A stretch of 64,000 nt of DNA from Lactiplantibacillus paraplantarum (GCF_003641145.1 NZ_CP032744.1:1054001-1118000); one strand, 5' to 3'; counted from the first letter of the stretch, positions 17,783 through 31,087 are shown. Notes: a model not told the origin generated them from the letters alone. Program-made: numbers and translations.

Positions 17783-18838
17783 ATGACAAGAAAAAACATC
17801 TGGTCATTACTCGTGATGGTTGCGCTTGGTGTCGGCATTTCTTGGTACTCGTTGCGCAACGTTAAGTTAAGTAATCTGATGGACGACATCCTCACCTTGA
17901 ATTGGTGGTGGTTGTTAGTGGCTTTAGGCTGTGTTGGACTGTACTTTGGCCTAGAAGCGGTGGTCGTGCAAAAGTTTGTCAGACATCGCTATCGGAATTA
18001 TACGTTTAAAAATGCCTTACGTGTGCCTTTAGCGGAGCAGTTATTCAACGGTATTACGCCGTTTTCTTCAGGTGGTCAACCGGCTCAGATTTTTGTGATG
18101 GCTCAGTCAGGAATTGATGCGGGGCGTGCAAGTTCGGTCGCACTGATGAAGTTCGTTGTCTTTCAAGCGATGGTGGTTTTAAACTTCCTATTTGCAATGT
18201 TAATTGGGTTCCATTACTTGGCTGAGAAGTTAAGCTACTTATCGTTATATGTACTGTTAGGTTTTCTTATTCACTTCGCAGTGATTGTTGGCCTACTACT
18301 GGTAATGTACTGGTATAACTTTACGAAGCGGGCAGTCAAGGTTGTATTGGCACCCGTGGGTTGGTTTATGAAAGCCGAACGATTTGCCAAGCTTGAAAGC
18401 AATATTAGTGAAAAAATCGACTCGTTTTACGAAGAAAGTGTTCGGATGACCAAGGACTGGCGGATGCTGGTCGAAGTTTGTATCGTGACATTTTTGCAGT
18501 TGTTAGTTTACTACTTGATTCCATATTTTATTATGCGGGCAATGGGGATTGATGACGTTAATTTGATCATGGTGACGAGCCTGAATGTTTTGATCTTCTT
18601 AGTCACATCTCTGTTTCCAATTCCCGGTGGGGCTGGCGGCGCTGAGTTTGGCTTTACCGCCTTGTTTGCAAAGTTTATTCCTAGTCATAGTAAGTTAATT
18701 CTGGCGATGTTAATTTGGCGGATCTTGACGTACTATCTAGGCCTATTTTTGGGGATGATCGCAATGGCGATGCGACCCGAAAAAGCTGAAGAAATTCCGA
18801 TTGTTGCGCCTGATCAGTCGGATTCACAAGAACAGTAG
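17783..18838 (+). CDS. YbhN/MprF-type polytopic membrane protein (LPG synthase TM-like)
   Basis: 351 residues with about eight membrane helices. The conserved motifs of the lysylphosphatidylglycerol synthase transmembrane family (UPF0104) are visible: P-F-S-S-G-G-Q-P-A-Q and F-P-I-P-G-G-A-G-G-A-E-F-G-F. The soluble aminoacyl-transferase domain of full MprF is absent, so only the flippase-like module is present. It starts 3 bp after the second glycosyltransferase; an inferred role is moving or handling the glycolipid made by those enzymes. Confidence 0.8.
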   Translation: MTRKNIWSLLVMVALGVGISWYSLRNVKLSNLMDDILTLNWWWLLVALGCVGLYFGLEAVVVQKFVRHRYRNYTFKNALRVPLAEQLFNGITPFSSGGQPAQIFVMAQSGIDAGRASSVALMKFVVFQAMVVLNFLFAMLIGFHYLAEKLSYLSLYVLLGFLIHFAVIVGLLLVMYWYNFTKRAVKVVLAPVGWFMKAERFAKLESNISEKIDSFYEESVRMTKDWRMLVEVCIVTFLQLLVYYLIPYFIMRAMGIDDVNLIMVTSLNVLIFLVTSLFPIPGGAGGAEFGFTALFAKFIPSHSKLILAMLIWRILTYYLGLFLGMIAMAMRPEKAEEIPIVAPDQSDSQEQ

Positions 18839-18843
18839 TTTGA

Positions 18844-18875
18844 ATGAGTCGACGTTATTGTTCGGCTCATTTTTC
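18844..18875 (+). terminator. Terminator of the glycolipid operon
   Basis: A 9-bp stem (18844-18852 with 18862-18870, one G-U pair) is followed by TTTT. Confidence 0.8.
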
Positions 18876-18902
18876 GCGGTTATTTAATTAGAGGAAGGTA
18901 CT

Positions 18903-20150
18903 ATGTTAAAGTTAATTAAACAGCGGTTAGTCTGGGGATTAGTGTTGATGACAGCTGTCGGCGGTTGGTTAAGTAACAGTCAAACGGCTCAAGCGGCCAG
19001 TAGCAAGGCTGATGAAGTCAAAGCAGCTTACGTAATGGATGCCAAGACTGGTCAGGTGGTCTACGCCCAAAATGCTGATCAGCAGTTGCCAATTGCATCA
19101 TTAAGCAAATTGATGACACTCTATTTAGTTGAACGAGCCATTGAACGTGGTCAAATTAAGTGGACGGATACGGTGCCTATCAAAAAAAATGTTCGTAAGA
19201 TGGCGACTAGTGCAACATTGTCAGTGATGCCAATGCCTGCTAAGGAGAACTTTACGGTCAAGGAATTATTCGCGGCCACCTTGGTCGGCTCCTCAAATAG
19301 TGGGGCAATTGCGTTGGGCGAGTATGTTGCTGGTAGTAATGCTAAGTTCATTAAGCTAATGAATCAACAAGCAGCCCACTGGCACCTAGATGCCAGTTTT
19401 ATTAGTGCATCGGGGCTGGATAATACGGATTTAACCAATTACAATCTCAAACTCAAGGGGACCAGTGAGCAGGGGCAGAACTTAGTGTCAGCACGGGCAG
19501 TCACGATTATTGCGCAACATCTAATCAATGACTATCCAGAAGTTATCGATGTTGCTAACCAACGTTCAGTTAAAATTCATAAGTATACTGTCCCGACTTC
19601 GGTAGAGATCCTAAAGGGAGAAAAATCCTATGATCCCCGAGTACCGGTGGATGGATTGAAGACGGGATATACGAATCAGGCAGGCGCTTGCTTGGTGGCG
19701 ACTTATCAACAAAATGGTCGGCGGATGATTGCCACAACGCTTGGTGGTGCTTGGCAGTTTACAGCTAATAACAACTTGCGACTGATGCTTAAAACGACGG
19801 AGCGGTATCAGTCAGTTGTTCCAAAAGAGATCAATTATCAGATTCCAGGAACAACAACGAAGGTTCGCCTGGTGACAAAGCGCAATACGACAATGTGGGC
19901 TAATAGTAAGCAACCATTGACGCAGACGAAGATTGCTTTATGGCCACTGCATCGAACGGAACCAAACTATGTGGCCGCGAACACGGCAGTTCTCAAAGTA
20001 CGGTTGACTGACCCGCTATCGGGAACCACGCAAGAAGTGGTCTATCGGACACCGGAAGCATTAACAATGCTAGGGCCGCTACAATGGGCAACGACGCCGG
20101 CAAAAAGGACTGTGACGACGCCGACTGGTGCGTATGCGTTTGCAAAGTAA
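18903..20150 (+). CDS. dacA: D-alanyl-D-alanine carboxypeptidase (PBP5/DacA type)
   Basis: 415 residues with a signal peptide (cleavage near A-Q-A at residues 29-31). The penicillin-binding motifs are all present: S66-L-S-K69, S130-S-N132 and K-T-G in V-D-G-L-K-T-G-Y-T. A C-terminal beta-rich domain follows, as in PBP5-like enzymes; a clear C-terminal amphipathic anchor is not obvious. It trims the terminal D-Ala from peptidoglycan pentapeptides outside the cell and so limits cross-linking. AGAGGAAGG precedes the start. A terminator separates it from the glycolipid operon. Confidence 0.93.
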   Translation: MLKLIKQRLVWGLVLMTAVGGWLSNSQTAQAASSKADEVKAAYVMDAKTGQVVYAQNADQQLPIASLSKLMTLYLVERAIERGQIKWTDTVPIKKNVRKMATSATLSVMPMPAKENFTVKELFAATLVGSSNSGAIALGEYVAGSNAKFIKLMNQQAAHWHLDASFISASGLDNTDLTNYNLKLKGTSEQGQNLVSARAVTIIAQHLINDYPEVIDVANQRSVKIHKYTVPTSVEILKGEKSYDPRVPVDGLKTGYTNQAGACLVATYQQNGRRMIATTLGGAWQFTANNNLRLMLKTTERYQSVVPKEINYQIPGTTTKVRLVTKRNTTMWANSKQPLTQTKIALWPLHRTEPNYVAANTAVLKVRLTDPLSGTTQEVVYRTPEALTMLGPLQWATTPAKRTVTTPTGAYAFAK

Positions 20151-20194
20151 GTTGTCGTAGCCATATGGTTATGGATTGTAATAATGAGAATGAA

Positions 20195-20240
20195 AAAAGG
20201 GACGCCAACTGCTGGTAAACAGTAGTTGGCGTCCCTTTTG
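20195..20240. terminator. Bidirectional terminator between dacA and the aminotransferase gene
   Basis: A perfect 16-bp stem (20195-20210 with 20224-20239) with A-run and T-run flanks lies between dacA and the reverse-strand aminotransferase gene. Confidence 0.93.
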
Positions 20241-20333
20241 GGGATTACAGGATTGGATTGGTCATTGGCTAACGTTTCCGTCGAGTCCAAGTATTGACTG
20301 TCACGACACTAGCTGATTAAAGCATGGTCATGA

Positions 20334-21521
20334 TTAGTTGACATGGTTAGTTGGATTTTGCATATAAGCGGTTAAGCGGTCCATGGCTTGATGAAGCTTT
20401 TCCATGCTGGCGGCGTAGCTTAGCCGAACGTACCCTTCACCCTCGGCACCAAAGCCGGTACCAGGAATAATAGCGAGTTGATTTTTACGCGCAAGGTCTT
20501 TGCAGAAGGCCATCGAGTCTTGTTGGAAACCAGCTGGAATCTTAGCAAAAATGTAAAAGGCCCCAGTCGGACGAGCAATTTTGAAACCAAGCTTCGACAT
20601 CGTTTGGTAGACGAAGTCTCGACGTGCTTGATATTCTTGCCGCATTGGTTGTGCATCATCGATTCCGTTGGTAAGGGCTTCAACCCCGGCTTTCTGAGCA
20701 ATCGTGGTCGCAGCGGTGACGTAATACTGGTGGACCTTCTTCAGTTGTGCGGTCATTTCCTTAGAAGCGAATAGGAATCCGATCCGCCAACCGGTCATAG
20801 CATGCGACTTGGATAAACCATTGATTAAGATCACTTCATCAGGAATAAACTTAGCAATTGAAACGTGGTCACTGCCATAAGTTAATTCACTGTAGATTTC
20901 GTCGGAAACGACCCATAAGTTGTGGCGATGGAAACAGTCAGCAAGTGCTTTGATTTCATCTTCAACGTAAGTGACCCCGGTTGGATTGTTGGGGTAGTTC
21001 AACACGATACCTTTGAAGTTTTCATCAGGATGGGCAGCGATGAAGTCATCGACCATCTTAGGCGTGATGACAAAGTCGTTGACGCCAGTATCCATGAAGA
21101 GTGGCTTGGCGTGCGCTTCTTGAATGATCGGAATGTAAGCTGGAAAGATCGGTGATGGGATAATGATGGCATCACCGGGGTTGCAAATCGTTGTCAAGGC
21201 AGTGGCAATGGCTTCCGTAGCACCTACAGTCACTAAGACTTGGTCATCAGCGTCGTAGTGGATACCGTACTTTGTCTCTTGAAAGTGTGCCGCTGCTTGG
21301 CGTAGTTCCAATAGACCAGCCATGCCAGTGTAGTGAGAATAATTATCGTCGATGGCTTTTTTAGCAGCAGCCTTGACGTGTTCAGGGGTGTTGAAGTCAG
21401 GTTCGCCGAGTGTTAATTTAACCATGTCAGGAATCGCACTAACTTCCTCATCAAATTGACGGATGGCGGAAACTTGAATGTGACTGATTGTTTCATTAAG
21501 ATCGTCTCTAAATAATGTCAT
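20334..21521 (-). CDS. Class I/II PLP-dependent aminotransferase
   Basis: 395 residues, fold type I aminotransferase. Visible signatures are L-G-E-P-D-F-N-T-P, N-Y-P-N-N-P-T-G-V for substrate/PLP binding, V-V-S-D-E-I-Y, and the PLP-lysine motif N-G-L-S-K-S-H-A-M-T-G-W-R-I-G-F. This is the subgroup of PatA/AraT/AspC-like enzymes that transfer amino groups from aromatic, aspartate or N-acetyl-diaminopimelate substrates; the exact substrate is not determined. GGGAG lies before the start. It appears to be a single-gene unit. Confidence 0.9.
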   Translation of the reverse strand: MTLFRDDLNETISHIQVSAIRQFDEEVSAIPDMVKLTLGEPDFNTPEHVKAAAKKAIDDNYSHYTGMAGLLELRQAAAHFQETKYGIHYDADDQVLVTVGATEAIATALTTICNPGDAIIIPSPIFPAYIPIIQEAHAKPLFMDTGVNDFVITPKMVDDFIAAHPDENFKGIVLNYPNNPTGVTYVEDEIKALADCFHRHNLWVVSDEIYSELTYGSDHVSIAKFIPDEVILINGLSKSHAMTGWRIGFLFASKEMTAQLKKVHQYYVTAATTIAQKAGVEALTNGIDDAQPMRQEYQARRDFVYQTMSKLGFKIARPTGAFYIFAKIPAGFQQDSMAFCKDLARKNQLAIIPGTGFGAEGEGYVRLSYAASMEKLHQAMDRLTAYMQNPTNHVN

Positions 21522-21712
21522 ATATCCGAACTCCCTTTAATTTATAAGTTGTTCTAATTTTAGCACAACTTCTCATCGTCTTAGCAGGAAGTTAGGGTAT
21601 AATTATAAGTGTGAAATTTTGTGTTAAAAATAGGTTTTCTATGAAAAAACGTGTTATTAGTCCTATTTTTTGCTAGAATGTAAACAAAACTTGAAGGAGC
21701 GAGATTAGTATA

Positions 21713-21949
21713 ATGGATAAATCTGAACTATCAGCAATTCTCAAACGATTAGAAGCCATGCGGACAACTGAAGCAACCGAAGTGCAATCACGACGGTTTG
21801 AAAAGGAAGGCGTTCAACGTGGGCAAGTAGCGTACGATCCCGCCACCTCGACATATACGTTGCAAGAATTTAATCCGGACCAAACGTTTGAGTTCGATAA
21901 CATTGATCTAGTTGCCATTGAATTATACGATTTACTAACGGATAACTAG
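21713..21949 (+). CDS. YkuJ-family protein
   Basis: 78 residues, hydrophilic. It matches the YkuJ family of small Firmicutes proteins by length and by R-R-F-E-K-E-G, V-A-Y-D and the C-terminal F-D-N-I-D-L-V-A-I-E-L-Y-D-L-L. The biochemical function of the family is not known to me. GGAGCG precedes the ATG. It stands alone between the aminotransferase gene and ltaS. Confidence 0.8.
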   Translation: MDKSELSAILKRLEAMRTTEATEVQSRRFEKEGVQRGQVAYDPATSTYTLQEFNPDQTFEFDNIDLVAIELYDLLTDN

Positions 21950-22038
21950 TATTCCCCCAAAATCCAGATAGGTTTTCGATAGATCCATATTATGACGCGT
22001 TGTAATGTTGAAGAATTTTTGAAGAAATCTTCAAGATA

Positions 22039-22066
22039 TTGCTAAGTAGGACGCAACCGTTATAAT
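22039..22066 (+). promoter_or_regulatory. Promoter of ltaS
   Basis: -35 TTGCTA (22039-22044) and -10 TATAAT (22061-22066) are 16 bp apart. A transcript would begin near 22073, which rules out the in-frame ATG at 22067 as start of ltaS. Confidence 0.7.
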
Positions 22067-22105
22067 ATGGATTTGTTAATAGCAATAACGGAGGAAGAAA
22101 TTACC

Positions 22106-24211
22106 ATGCCTAAATTTATAAAAAACACGGTTGGGAAGGTCAACACGACGTTGGGCTTTTACCTCCTAACCGTGGTCTTATTTTGGCTAAAGACATATAT
22201 CGCTTATAAGAGTGAATTTACTTTAGGGGTTAAGGGACCCGTTCAGGAGTTTATCTTATTCTTGAATCCATTTCCGACAGCAATTGTGTTGCTCGGTATT
22301 GCCTTATATTTCCGGGGCCGATTAAAGTATTGGATCATGATGATCATCGACGCTCTACAGACGACGTGGTTATTTGCCAATATCTTGTATTACCGGGAAT
22401 TTTCTGATTTTATGTCGGCAGGGGTAATTAAGAGTTCTGGTGCTGCTAGCAATAATCTCGGCAAGAGTTTAGGGCAGATTATTCACGGAACTGACTTTTT
22501 AGTTTATGCGGATGTTGTGCTATTGATTCTGTTATTAGCCTTCAAGGTGATTCGAATCGATCCGCGGCCCTTTAAGATTCGGTATGCGGCAACGCTGACC
22601 ATGATTGGGGTCGCATTATTCGCTGTTGATCTCGGGATGTCCGAGCACGACCGTTCAGATTTGTTGACGCGGACGTTTGATAACAACTACATTGTTAAGT
22701 ACTTAGGGCTGAACACATATGCAGGGTATAGTTTTTATCAGACTGAAAAGGAAAGTGCCACGCGTGCACAAGCAAGTAGTAGTGATATGAAGAGTGTCCT
22801 TGCTTACCTGAAGAAAAATCAGGCTGGCGAGAACGTCAAGTACTTTGGTAAAGCCAAGGGGAAGAACGTTTTTGTGATTCACTTGGAAAGTTTCCAGCAA
22901 TTTTTAATTGATTATAAGGTTGATGGCAAGGAAGTCACACCCAACCTGAACAAGTTTTATCATGATAAGAGTACTTTGAGTTTTGATAATTTCTACCACC
23001 AAGTGGCACAGGGAAAGACCTCTGATGCTGAAATGATGATGGAAAACTCATTGTTTGGGTTACCAACTGGGTCAGCGATGACACAGTATGGGACGTCCAA
23101 TACGTTCCAGGCGGCACCAGCAATTTTGTCGCAAAAGGGTTATACAACGGCAGCCTTTCATGGGGACGTGGCTAGTTTCTGGAATCGGGATAACGCCTAT
23201 AAGTCCTGGGGGTATAATTACTTCTTCTATTCTTCTTATTACAAAGAAAAGTCAGACTATAACATTGGTTATGGCTTGAAGGATAAAATCTTCTTCAAAG
23301 ACTCGGTTAAGTACTTGGAACAGTTACCGCAACCGTTCTACGCGAAGCTGATCACGCTAACAAACCATTATCCATATGAATTAGATAAGAAGAACCAGAC
23401 GATCGATAAGACGACGACTGGGGACTCAACGGTTGATGGCTATGTGCAGACGGCCCACTATCTTGATCAAGCCTTTGCAGAATTTATTAGTTACTTGAAG
23501 AAGGCTGGCCTATATAAGAATAGTATGATTGTTTTGTATGGCGACCATTACGGTATCTCGAATAATCATAAAGCGGCAATTGCACAGTTATTAGGGAAGA
23601 AGTCAGTGACTAGTTTCGATCTGGCCCAATTCCAGAAGGTACCATTCATGATTCATTCGGAAGGAATTCAAGGTGGTGTCAACCACACGTATGGTGGTGA
23701 GATTGACGCATTGCCAACAATTTTTGATCTGTTAGGGATTAAGAACAAGGGGTACATTCAGTTTGGGACCGACTTATTGTCGAAGCAACATAACCAGACC
23801 GTGGCCTTCCGAAACGGTGACTTTGTTTCACCGACGTATACGAAGATTAGTGGGACAGTCTATGACTCGAAGACCGGTAAGAAGCTGACCGATATGACCA
23901 CTAAGCAGAAGGATACCGTTAAGCAGATGCAAAACCATGTGACAACGGAGCTCTCGCTATCTGATCGTGTCATCCAGGGTGATTTACTACGTTTCTACAC
24001 GCCTAAGGGCTTTAAGAAGGTCGATAAGTCGGATTACAGCTATAAACTGACAAAGACTCTGAAATCATTGAAGGAGATTCAAGCCGAGAACAAGACTAGT
24101 GTGCTTTCTAAGCACAAAGGGAAATCGACTGAGAGTCTCTATAAGACGGATGCACCAGAATTATCTAGTTCAAGTGACAGCAGTAGTAGCTCAAGTAGCA
24201 GTTCGGATTAA
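22106..24211 (+). CDS. ltaS: Lipoteichoic acid synthase (LtaS-type sulfatase-fold enzyme)
   Basis: 701 residues from the ATG at 22106 (GGAGGAAG upstream). Five N-terminal membrane helices (to about residue 205) are followed by an extracellular sulfatase-fold domain. Key residues: V-I-H-L-E-S (metal Glu), Thr305 in G-K-T-S-D-A-E (nucleophile, equivalent to S. aureus Thr300) and Y-G-D-H-Y-G (metal Asp-His). The enzyme cleaves phosphatidylglycerol and adds glycerol phosphate to the growing lipoteichoic acid chain. The last residues are almost pure serine (D-S-S-S...), an unusual tail for the family. The glycolipid anchor genes lie a few kilobases upstream. Confidence 0.94.
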   Translation: MPKFIKNTVGKVNTTLGFYLLTVVLFWLKTYIAYKSEFTLGVKGPVQEFILFLNPFPTAIVLLGIALYFRGRLKYWIMMIIDALQTTWLFANILYYREFSDFMSAGVIKSSGAASNNLGKSLGQIIHGTDFLVYADVVLLILLLAFKVIRIDPRPFKIRYAATLTMIGVALFAVDLGMSEHDRSDLLTRTFDNNYIVKYLGLNTYAGYSFYQTEKESATRAQASSSDMKSVLAYLKKNQAGENVKYFGKAKGKNVFVIHLESFQQFLIDYKVDGKEVTPNLNKFYHDKSTLSFDNFYHQVAQGKTSDAEMMMENSLFGLPTGSAMTQYGTSNTFQAAPAILSQKGYTTAAFHGDVASFWNRDNAYKSWGYNYFFYSSYYKEKSDYNIGYGLKDKIFFKDSVKYLEQLPQPFYAKLITLTNHYPYELDKKNQTIDKTTTGDSTVDGYVQTAHYLDQAFAEFISYLKKAGLYKNSMIVLYGDHYGISNNHKAAIAQLLGKKSVTSFDLAQFQKVPFMIHSEGIQGGVNHTYGGEIDALPTIFDLLGIKNKGYIQFGTDLLSKQHNQTVAFRNGDFVSPTYTKISGTVYDSKTGKKLTDMTTKQKDTVKQMQNHVTTELSLSDRVIQGDLLRFYTPKGFKKVDKSDYSYKLTKTLKSLKEIQAENKTSVLSKHKGKSTESLYKTDAPELSSSSDSSSSSSSSSD

Positions 24212-24229
24212 GTGAAGTAGTTTGGTATT

Positions 24230-24263
24230 AAGGATAACGCTAACGGCGTTATCCTTTTTTTTG
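24230..24263 (+). terminator. Terminator of ltaS
   Basis: A perfect 11-bp stem (24230-24240 with 24246-24256) is followed by a run of eight T. Confidence 0.95.
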
Positions 24264-24721
24264 TGATTGTAATGCGGCAAATCCGGTATTAAATATATAG
24301 TGCAGGCTAAGTGGAAAGGTCATGCGTTTAACTAGCAGGTCGGGTGGCGCCATATATTTGAGAGATATTGTAAGCTAATTATGGTAGGGCCAATTGTTAG
24401 TTGAGTCAGAGCTGTTGCTGAATACTAGGTTAATGATGCTAAGACGATGAACAGCGGTTGTAGGGAAGTTGCTGAGGGATGAGGCCAGGAGTGCGATGTT
24501 CAGCGAGTAGCTTTTGCTGTTGGCGCATTCAAAGACTGATTAATGAAAGTAAAAATATTCATTGAGGCTGGTAGGGCGAGTTGTGAAAAATAATGATTGA
24601 AAATTAAGAAAGTGGTTTGTTAAAGTTTTACTTGCTATCTTGGTGAAAACCCCGTAAAATATAGTCTATTGCGACATTAATCGGTGTTTAAAACTTTTCT
24701 GAAATTAATTCATAAAAAGGG
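24264..24721. other. Intergenic region upstream of the rRNA promoters
   Basis: About 460 bp with no credible gene and no clear site. I see only non-coding sequence here. Confidence 0.5.
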
Positions 24722-24750
24722 TTGACCCGGGTCGTTATTCTTGGTATTAT
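24722..24750 (+). promoter_or_regulatory. rRNA operon promoter P1
   Basis: -35 TTGACC (24722-24727) and -10 TATTAT (24745-24750) are 17 bp apart, the first of two tandem promoters typical of rrn operons. Confidence 0.75.
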
Positions 24751-24858
24751 ATTTCTTGTCGTTAAGAGCGATATGCAACATTACTCATTATTATGAATAT
24801 TCAAATTGATGTGAGCATTTACATTGAATAGTTATTCAAAATAATTTATAAAAAGATG

Positions 24859-24887
24859 TTGACAGCTTGTTCTGATGATGATAAACT
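24859..24887 (+). promoter_or_regulatory. rRNA operon promoter P2
   Basis: -35 TTGACA (24859-24864, consensus) and -10 TAAACT (24882-24887) are 17 bp apart. Leader sequence with TTTGAAAACTGAAC follows before 16S. Confidence 0.75.
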
Positions 24888-24938
24888 TTAATAGTTGCGT
24901 TGAGGTAATCAACGAACGATTTAGACCTTTGAAAACTG

Positions 24939-24968
24939 AACAAAGTTTCGACGAATCAAATGTGTAGG
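24939..24968 (+). other. 5' arm of the 16S rRNA processing stem
   Basis: AACAAAGTTTCGACG (24939-24953) and TGTGTAGG (24961-24968) are complementary to 26655-26679 downstream of 16S. The two arms would form the RNase III stem that frees pre-16S. Confidence 0.8.
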
Positions 24969-25068
24969 GTCTCTTGATTTTGAATCAAGAGCAAAAACAT
25001 TTGCGAAGTCAATTCGCTAGCAAATAAATTTTAGTACAACTTTAAATGAGCTTTTTAAAACTCATCAT

Positions 25069-26642
<1,574 letters not shown>

Positions 26643-26654
26643 ATATTACGGAAA

Positions 26655-26679
26655 CCTACACACACGTCGAAACTTTGTT
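26655..26679 (+). other. 3' arm of the 16S rRNA processing stem
   Basis: CCTACACA (26655-26662) and CGTCGAAACTTTGTT (26665-26679) pair with 24939-24968. Confidence 0.8.
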
Positions 26680-26721
26680 TAGTTTTGAGAGGTCTAACTC
26701 TCAATTTAATAAGCGTTTTTT

Positions 26722-26796
<75 letters not shown>

Positions 26797-26838
26797 TTGG
26801 AACCGAACCAGTTGGTTCCAATAAGTTGAATACCTCAT

Positions 26839-26911
26839 GGGGAATTAGCTCAGCTGGGAGAGCACCTGCTTTGCAAGCAGGGGGTCAGCGGTTCGATCCC
26901 GCTATTCTCCA
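26839..26911 (+). tRNA. tRNA-Ala (TGC)
   Basis: Acceptor GGGGAAT/ATTCTCC with one G-U pair; anticodon TGC. Second spacer tRNA of the rrn operon. Confidence 0.96.
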
Positions 26912-26947
26912 TTGACGACGTTGGTCGTCATTGAAACTTGTTCTTTG

Positions 26948-26979
26948 AAAACTAGATAATATCAAATATATTTTTTCAT
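26948..26979 (+). other. 5' arm of the 23S rRNA processing stem
   Basis: AAAACTAGATAATATCAAAT and the following T-rich bases pair with 30012-30040 after 23S, giving the stem cut by RNase III. Confidence 0.75.
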
Positions 26980-27070
26980 AATGAAACCGAGAACACCGCG
27001 TTTTTTGAGTTTTTTATTGAAGTTTAATTATCGCTAAACTCATTAATCGCATTTACCGTTAGGTAAATGA

Positions 27071-29990
<2,920 letters not shown>

Positions 29991-30011
29991 AGTAATTGGT
30001 GTTCCGGTTCA

Positions 30012-30040
30012 TATGAAAATATTTGATATTAGCTAGTTTT
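30012..30040 (+). other. 3' arm of the 23S rRNA processing stem
   Basis: ATGAAAATATTTGATATT and CTAGTTTT pair with 26948-26979 upstream of 23S. Confidence 0.75.
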
Positions 30041-30062
30041 GAGAGCACAAGTTTCTCAATAG

Positions 30063-30179
30063 TGTGGTGACGATGGCGAGAAGGATACACCTGTTCCCAT
30101 GTCGAACACAGAAGTTAAGCTTCTTAGCGCCGAGAGTAGTTGGGGGATCGCTCCCTGCGAGGGTAGGACGTTGCCATGC
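30063..30179 (+). rRNA. rrf: 5S ribosomal RNA
   Basis: 117 nt with the 5S helix I ends TGTGGTGACG...and GTTGCCATGC and the conserved loop CCCATGTCGAACACAGAAG. tRNA-Asn follows after only 6 nt. Confidence 0.95.
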
Positions 30180-30185
30180 GATTAT

Positions 30186-30258
30186 TCCGACATAGCTCAG
30201 TTGGTAGAGCGCTTGACTGTTAATCAAGATGTCGACGGTTCGAGCCCGCCTGTCGGAG
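30186..30258 (+). tRNA. tRNA-Asn (GTT)
   Basis: Acceptor TCCGACA/TGTCGGA, anticodon GTT. First of eleven tRNAs after 5S. Confidence 0.96.
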
Positions 30259-30276
30259 TTATCTACGGTAAGCCAT

Positions 30277-30366
30277 GGAGAGTTGTCCGAGTGGCTGAAG
30301 GAGCAGCATTGGAAATGCTGTAAACGGGTTATACCTGTTTCAAGGGTTCGAATCCCTTACTCTCCG
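30277..30366 (+). tRNA. tRNA-Ser (GGA)
   Basis: 90 nt with the long variable arm of class II tRNAs; acceptor GGAGAGT/ACTCTCC, anticodon GGA. Confidence 0.95.
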
Positions 30367-30388
30367 TTAGTTAGATATATATAAATAT

Positions 30389-30461
30389 GACCCCTTGGTC
30401 AAGTGGTTTAAGACACTGCCCTTTCACGGCAGTAACATGGGTTCGAATCCCGTAGGGGTCA
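30389..30461 (+). tRNA. tRNA-Glu (TTC)
   Basis: Acceptor GACCCCT/AGGGGTC, anticodon loop CTTTCAC giving TTC. Confidence 0.95.
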
Positions 30462-30465
30462 TTAT

Positions 30466-30538
30466 GGAGGATTAGCTCAGTTGGGAGAGCGTCTGCCTTA
30501 CAAGCAGAGGGTCACAGGTTCGAGCCCTGTATCCTCCA
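30466..30538 (+). tRNA. tRNA-Val (TAC)
   Basis: Acceptor GGAGGAT/ATCCTCC, anticodon TAC. Only 4 nt separate it from tRNA-Glu. Confidence 0.95.
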
Positions 30539-30594
30539 TCTGATGAGAATTTATTCATCAATAATTTAATAGACTCCATCATGAAGAATGATAT

Positions 30595-30667
30595 GGCTCG
30601 GTAGCTCAGTCGGTAGAGCAATGGATTGAAGCTCCATGTGTCGGCGGTTCGATTCCGTCCCGCGCCA
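30595..30667 (+). tRNA. tRNA-Phe (GAA)
   Basis: Anticodon loop TTGAAGC gives GAA. The acceptor arms GGCTCGG and CCGCGCC pair at six of seven positions; T4 faces C69. The rest of the cloverleaf is intact. Confidence 0.92.
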
Positions 30668-30672
30668 TTTAT

Positions 30673-30755
30673 GGAGGGGTAGCGAAGTCTGGCTAAACGC
30701 GGCGGACTGTAAATCCGCTCCTTCGGGTTCGGTGGTTCGAATCCACTCCCCTCCA
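30673..30755 (+). tRNA. tRNA-Tyr (GTA)
   Basis: 83 nt with a long variable arm; acceptor GGAGGGG/CCCCTCC, anticodon GTA. Confidence 0.95.
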
Positions 30756-30763
30756 TTCTTTAT

Positions 30764-30834
30764 AGGGATATAGTTTAATGGTAGAACAACGGTCTCCAAA
30801 ACCGTCGGTGTGGGTTCAACTCCTACTATCCCTG
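30764..30834 (+). tRNA. tRNA-Trp (CCA)
   Basis: Acceptor AGGGATA/TATCCCT, anticodon CCA. The genome encodes CCA directly after the discriminator (30835-30837), the only tRNA of this cluster to do so. Confidence 0.95.
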
Positions 30835-30841
30835 CCATGAT

Positions 30842-30915
30842 GGCGGTAGTGGCGAAGTGGTTAACGCACCGGATTGTGGCTCCGGCACGCGTGGGTTCGA
30901 TTCCCACCTACCGCC
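30842..30915 (+). tRNA. tRNA-His (GTG)
   Basis: 74 nt including the extra 5' G(-1) opposite the discriminator C; anticodon GTG. Confidence 0.95.
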
Positions 30916-30922
30916 CTTTGAT

Positions 30923-30994
30923 TGGGTTATAGCCAAGTGGTAAGGCAATGGACTTTGACTCCATCATGCGCTGGTTCGAATCCAGCTAACCCAG
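30923..30994 (+). tRNA. tRNA-Gln (TTG)
   Basis: Acceptor TGGGTTA/TAACCCA, anticodon TTG. Confidence 0.95.
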
Positions 30995-31016
30995 TTGGGT
31001 TTGGGTAATAAATGAT

Positions 31017-31087
<71 letters not shown>

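Noticed and set aside
22067..22105. Upstream ATG as start of ltaS
   Set aside because: It directly follows the -10 TATAAT, before the expected transcription start, and GGAGGAAG serves 22106.
30472..30907. Overlapping reverse frames of about 90-110 codons
   Set aside because: They are read through the antisense of a tRNA cluster.
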